Origin: an uncultured Leucothrix sp.
Lineage (GTDB): Bacteria; Pseudomonadota; Gammaproteobacteria; Thiotrichales; Thiotrichaceae
DNA: 32,069 nt
Assembly (NCBI GenBank): GCA_937923375.1
Contig: CALAJG010000041.1
Span: 1-32,069, forward strand
Reading direction: 5' to 3'
The translations under genes were made by a program, and so were the position numbers. Under the pieces are notes generated by a model. That model saw nothing but the letters and a program-made list of their open reading frames with translations. It had not been told where the DNA came from and did not search any database. Each line of letters starts with the position of its first letter. The stretch's first letter is position 1. Below are positions 30,575-32,069 of the stretch, piece after piece.

Positions 30575-31956
30575 GCATTCCCTCCCACCAAGATGTCATC
30601 GACTTTGAGTGCGGGCTGCCCTACCGTGGTAGGAATCGAACCACTTACCGAACCACACATACCACACGCTAAGGCAAAATCTTTACCCACCATGCTGATT
30701 TCTTTAAGCACCGCAGGCCCTGTACTAATTAACGTAGCCGCTTTGACAGGATATTGAATTTTACCATTCTCAACGTAATAACCTTCAGTGACTGCAAAGT
30801 TAAATTCGCCGGTACCGGGCTGTACTGAACCACCGCCCATGTGGGATGCATAAATGCCTTTGTCGATAGAGGCGATCATATCGTCCATATCGCTGTCACC
30901 CGCTTCGATAAAGGTATTACGCATGCGCGAGGCGGGTGCGAAACGATAGGACTGTCGACGCCCAGATCCACTGCGGGGATAACCTGTTTTCTCGCTGCCG
31001 ATTCTATCGACCAGGAAATTGGTGAGTTTGCCATCTTTGATTAATTGCGTGCGCTGTGTAGGCATGCCTTCATCATCGATATTAATAGAGCCCCATTCAT
31101 TACTCATTAGACCGTCATCGACTGCATTAACCACTGAACTTGCAATCATTTCCCCCATTTGATCATGGAAAACAGACGCTTTCTTAGCAACCGAGGTGGT
31201 TTCTAATAAATGACCACAGGCTTCATGGAAAATCACACCACCAAAACCGTTGCCAATGACTACAGGCATGCGTCCTGAGGGGCAAGGCTTAGCGCCCAAG
31301 TTAACCAGCGCTTGTCTCGAGGCTTCTTCACCAGTGAATTGGGCATCCATTGAATTGTTCAGTTCCCAACCCAACAGACCACCATCATTCCAACCGCCTG
31401 TCGCCTGCTCGGTTCCATCGGATGCAATAGAAGTTAGGCCGGCACGAATATAATTACGCGTGTCGCTGGTATGTAAACCTTCACTATTGAATATCTCAAT
31501 GGCTTGCTCACGCTGTGTGCAATAGCCCCGGGTTTGCGTAATGCTATCGCTAACAGAGCGAGCAACTGCATCTGCTTTCAGTAAGTACTCTACTTTGCTA
31601 TCAATTGCAGCATCTTTACTCAACACGATACTTGAAGGATGTCGATCTTTCATCACACTGAAATCAAACGCGACAGCCTGGTTCAAGCGATTTCTTTTAT
31701 CTCGAGCTGCTAAATTTGATGCGATACGCTTTAAGCCACCAGCATCAGTTTGATTGGTATAGCCATAGAGCACTTTTCCGCCAAACACGATACGTAGACC
31801 AATGCCAAAATCGATCCCTGAGTCAACTGATTTAACTTTTTCGCTAATCGTATTTAGCGATGACGTGAGGTGTTTCTCTACAAATAATTCAGCAAAATCA
31901 GCACCAAGTGACAGTGCATGATCGATGACGGACTGTGCCGTTGCGGGATTAAGCAT
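30571..31956 (-). CDS. tldD: Metalloprotease TldD
   Basis: 461 aa; GNGFGGVIFHEACGHLLETTSVAKKASVF (HExxxH), YPRSGSGRRQSYRFAPASRMRNTFIEAG, CGMCGSVSGSIPTTVGQPALKVDDILVGG. Confidence 0.95.
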   Translation of the reverse strand: MLNPATAQSVIDHALSLGADFAELFVEKHLTSSLNTISEKVKSVDSGIDFGIGLRIVFGGKVLYGYTNQTDAGGLKRIASNLAARDKRNRLNQAVAFDFSVMKDRHPSSIVLSKDAAIDSKVEYLLKADAVARSVSDSITQTRGYCTQREQAIEIFNSEGLHTSDTRNYIRAGLTSIASDGTEQATGGWNDGGLLGWELNNSMDAQFTGEEASRQALVNLGAKPCPSGRMPVVIGNGFGGVIFHEACGHLLETTSVAKKASVFHDQMGEMIASSVVNAVDDGLMSNEWGSINIDDEGMPTQRTQLIKDGKLTNFLVDRIGSEKTGYPRSGSGRRQSYRFAPASRMRNTFIEAGDSDMDDMIASIDKGIYASHMGGGSVQPGTGEFNFAVTEGYYVENGKIQYPVKAATLISTGPAVLKEISMVGKDFALACGMCGSVSGSIPTTVGQPALKVDDILVGGNA

Positions 31957-32005
31957 CCGTTTGGACTCCTCTCATTATTTTGTTGGTATTTAATACGGAG
32001 TATAA

Positions 32006-32042
32006 AGAAAAAGGCGTGTGGAAAATACATTCCACACGCCTA
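32006..32042 (-). terminator. Rho-independent terminator of a minus-strand gene entering from beyond the window end
   Basis: Perfect 12-bp stem AGGCGTGTGGAA/TTCCACACGCCT (32012-32023 / 32030-32041), 6-nt loop; minus strand continues TTTTTCTTTATAC. Confidence 0.85.
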
Positions 32043-32069
32043 AAGTTACTTAATCTACGCTAGTCCGTG

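Noticed and set aside
32050-32069. 3' end of a minus-strand CDS (...RTSVD*) at the window edge
   Set aside because: Plausible given the terminator just downstream, but only five codons are visible; too little to call.

Overview
The window looks like gammaproteobacterial chromosome. I found no phage, transposon, CRISPR array or classical defence island. About half of it (1-15920, minus strand) is the conserved translation / envelope-biogenesis block rpsB-tsf-pyrH-frr-uppS-cdsA-dxr-rseP-bamA-skp-lpxD-fabZ-lpxA-lpxB-rnhB-dnaE, with dnaE cut by the window edge. Rho-independent terminators follow tsf and bamA. Divergent map comes next, then a plus-strand pair: a DEAD-box-like protein with degenerate catalytic motifs and a membrane-anchored TPR protein. 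The minus strand continues with a VTT/TVP38-pyridine nucleotide-disulfide oxidoreductase fusion, a SpoVR / DUF444 (YeaH) / PrkA (YeaG) cluster, an initiator tRNA-Met, a two-TM K+ channel with a cytoplasmic domain, and pmbA (tldE) and tldD. The observations most worth a second look are: (i) the pseudo-DEAD-box protein with its structured, unusually long leader, ambiguous TTG start and TPR partner; (ii) a possible hidden mini-ORF with an SD-like AAGGAG, coupled to lpxB; (iii) a terminator for one gene embedded in the last codons of the convergent gene; (iv) an initiator tRNA with U1:U72 in place of C1:A72; (v) an Ala/Pro/Glu-rich tail on ribosomal protein S2. I cannot claim a proven new system. 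The helicase-like/TPR pair is the best candidate.
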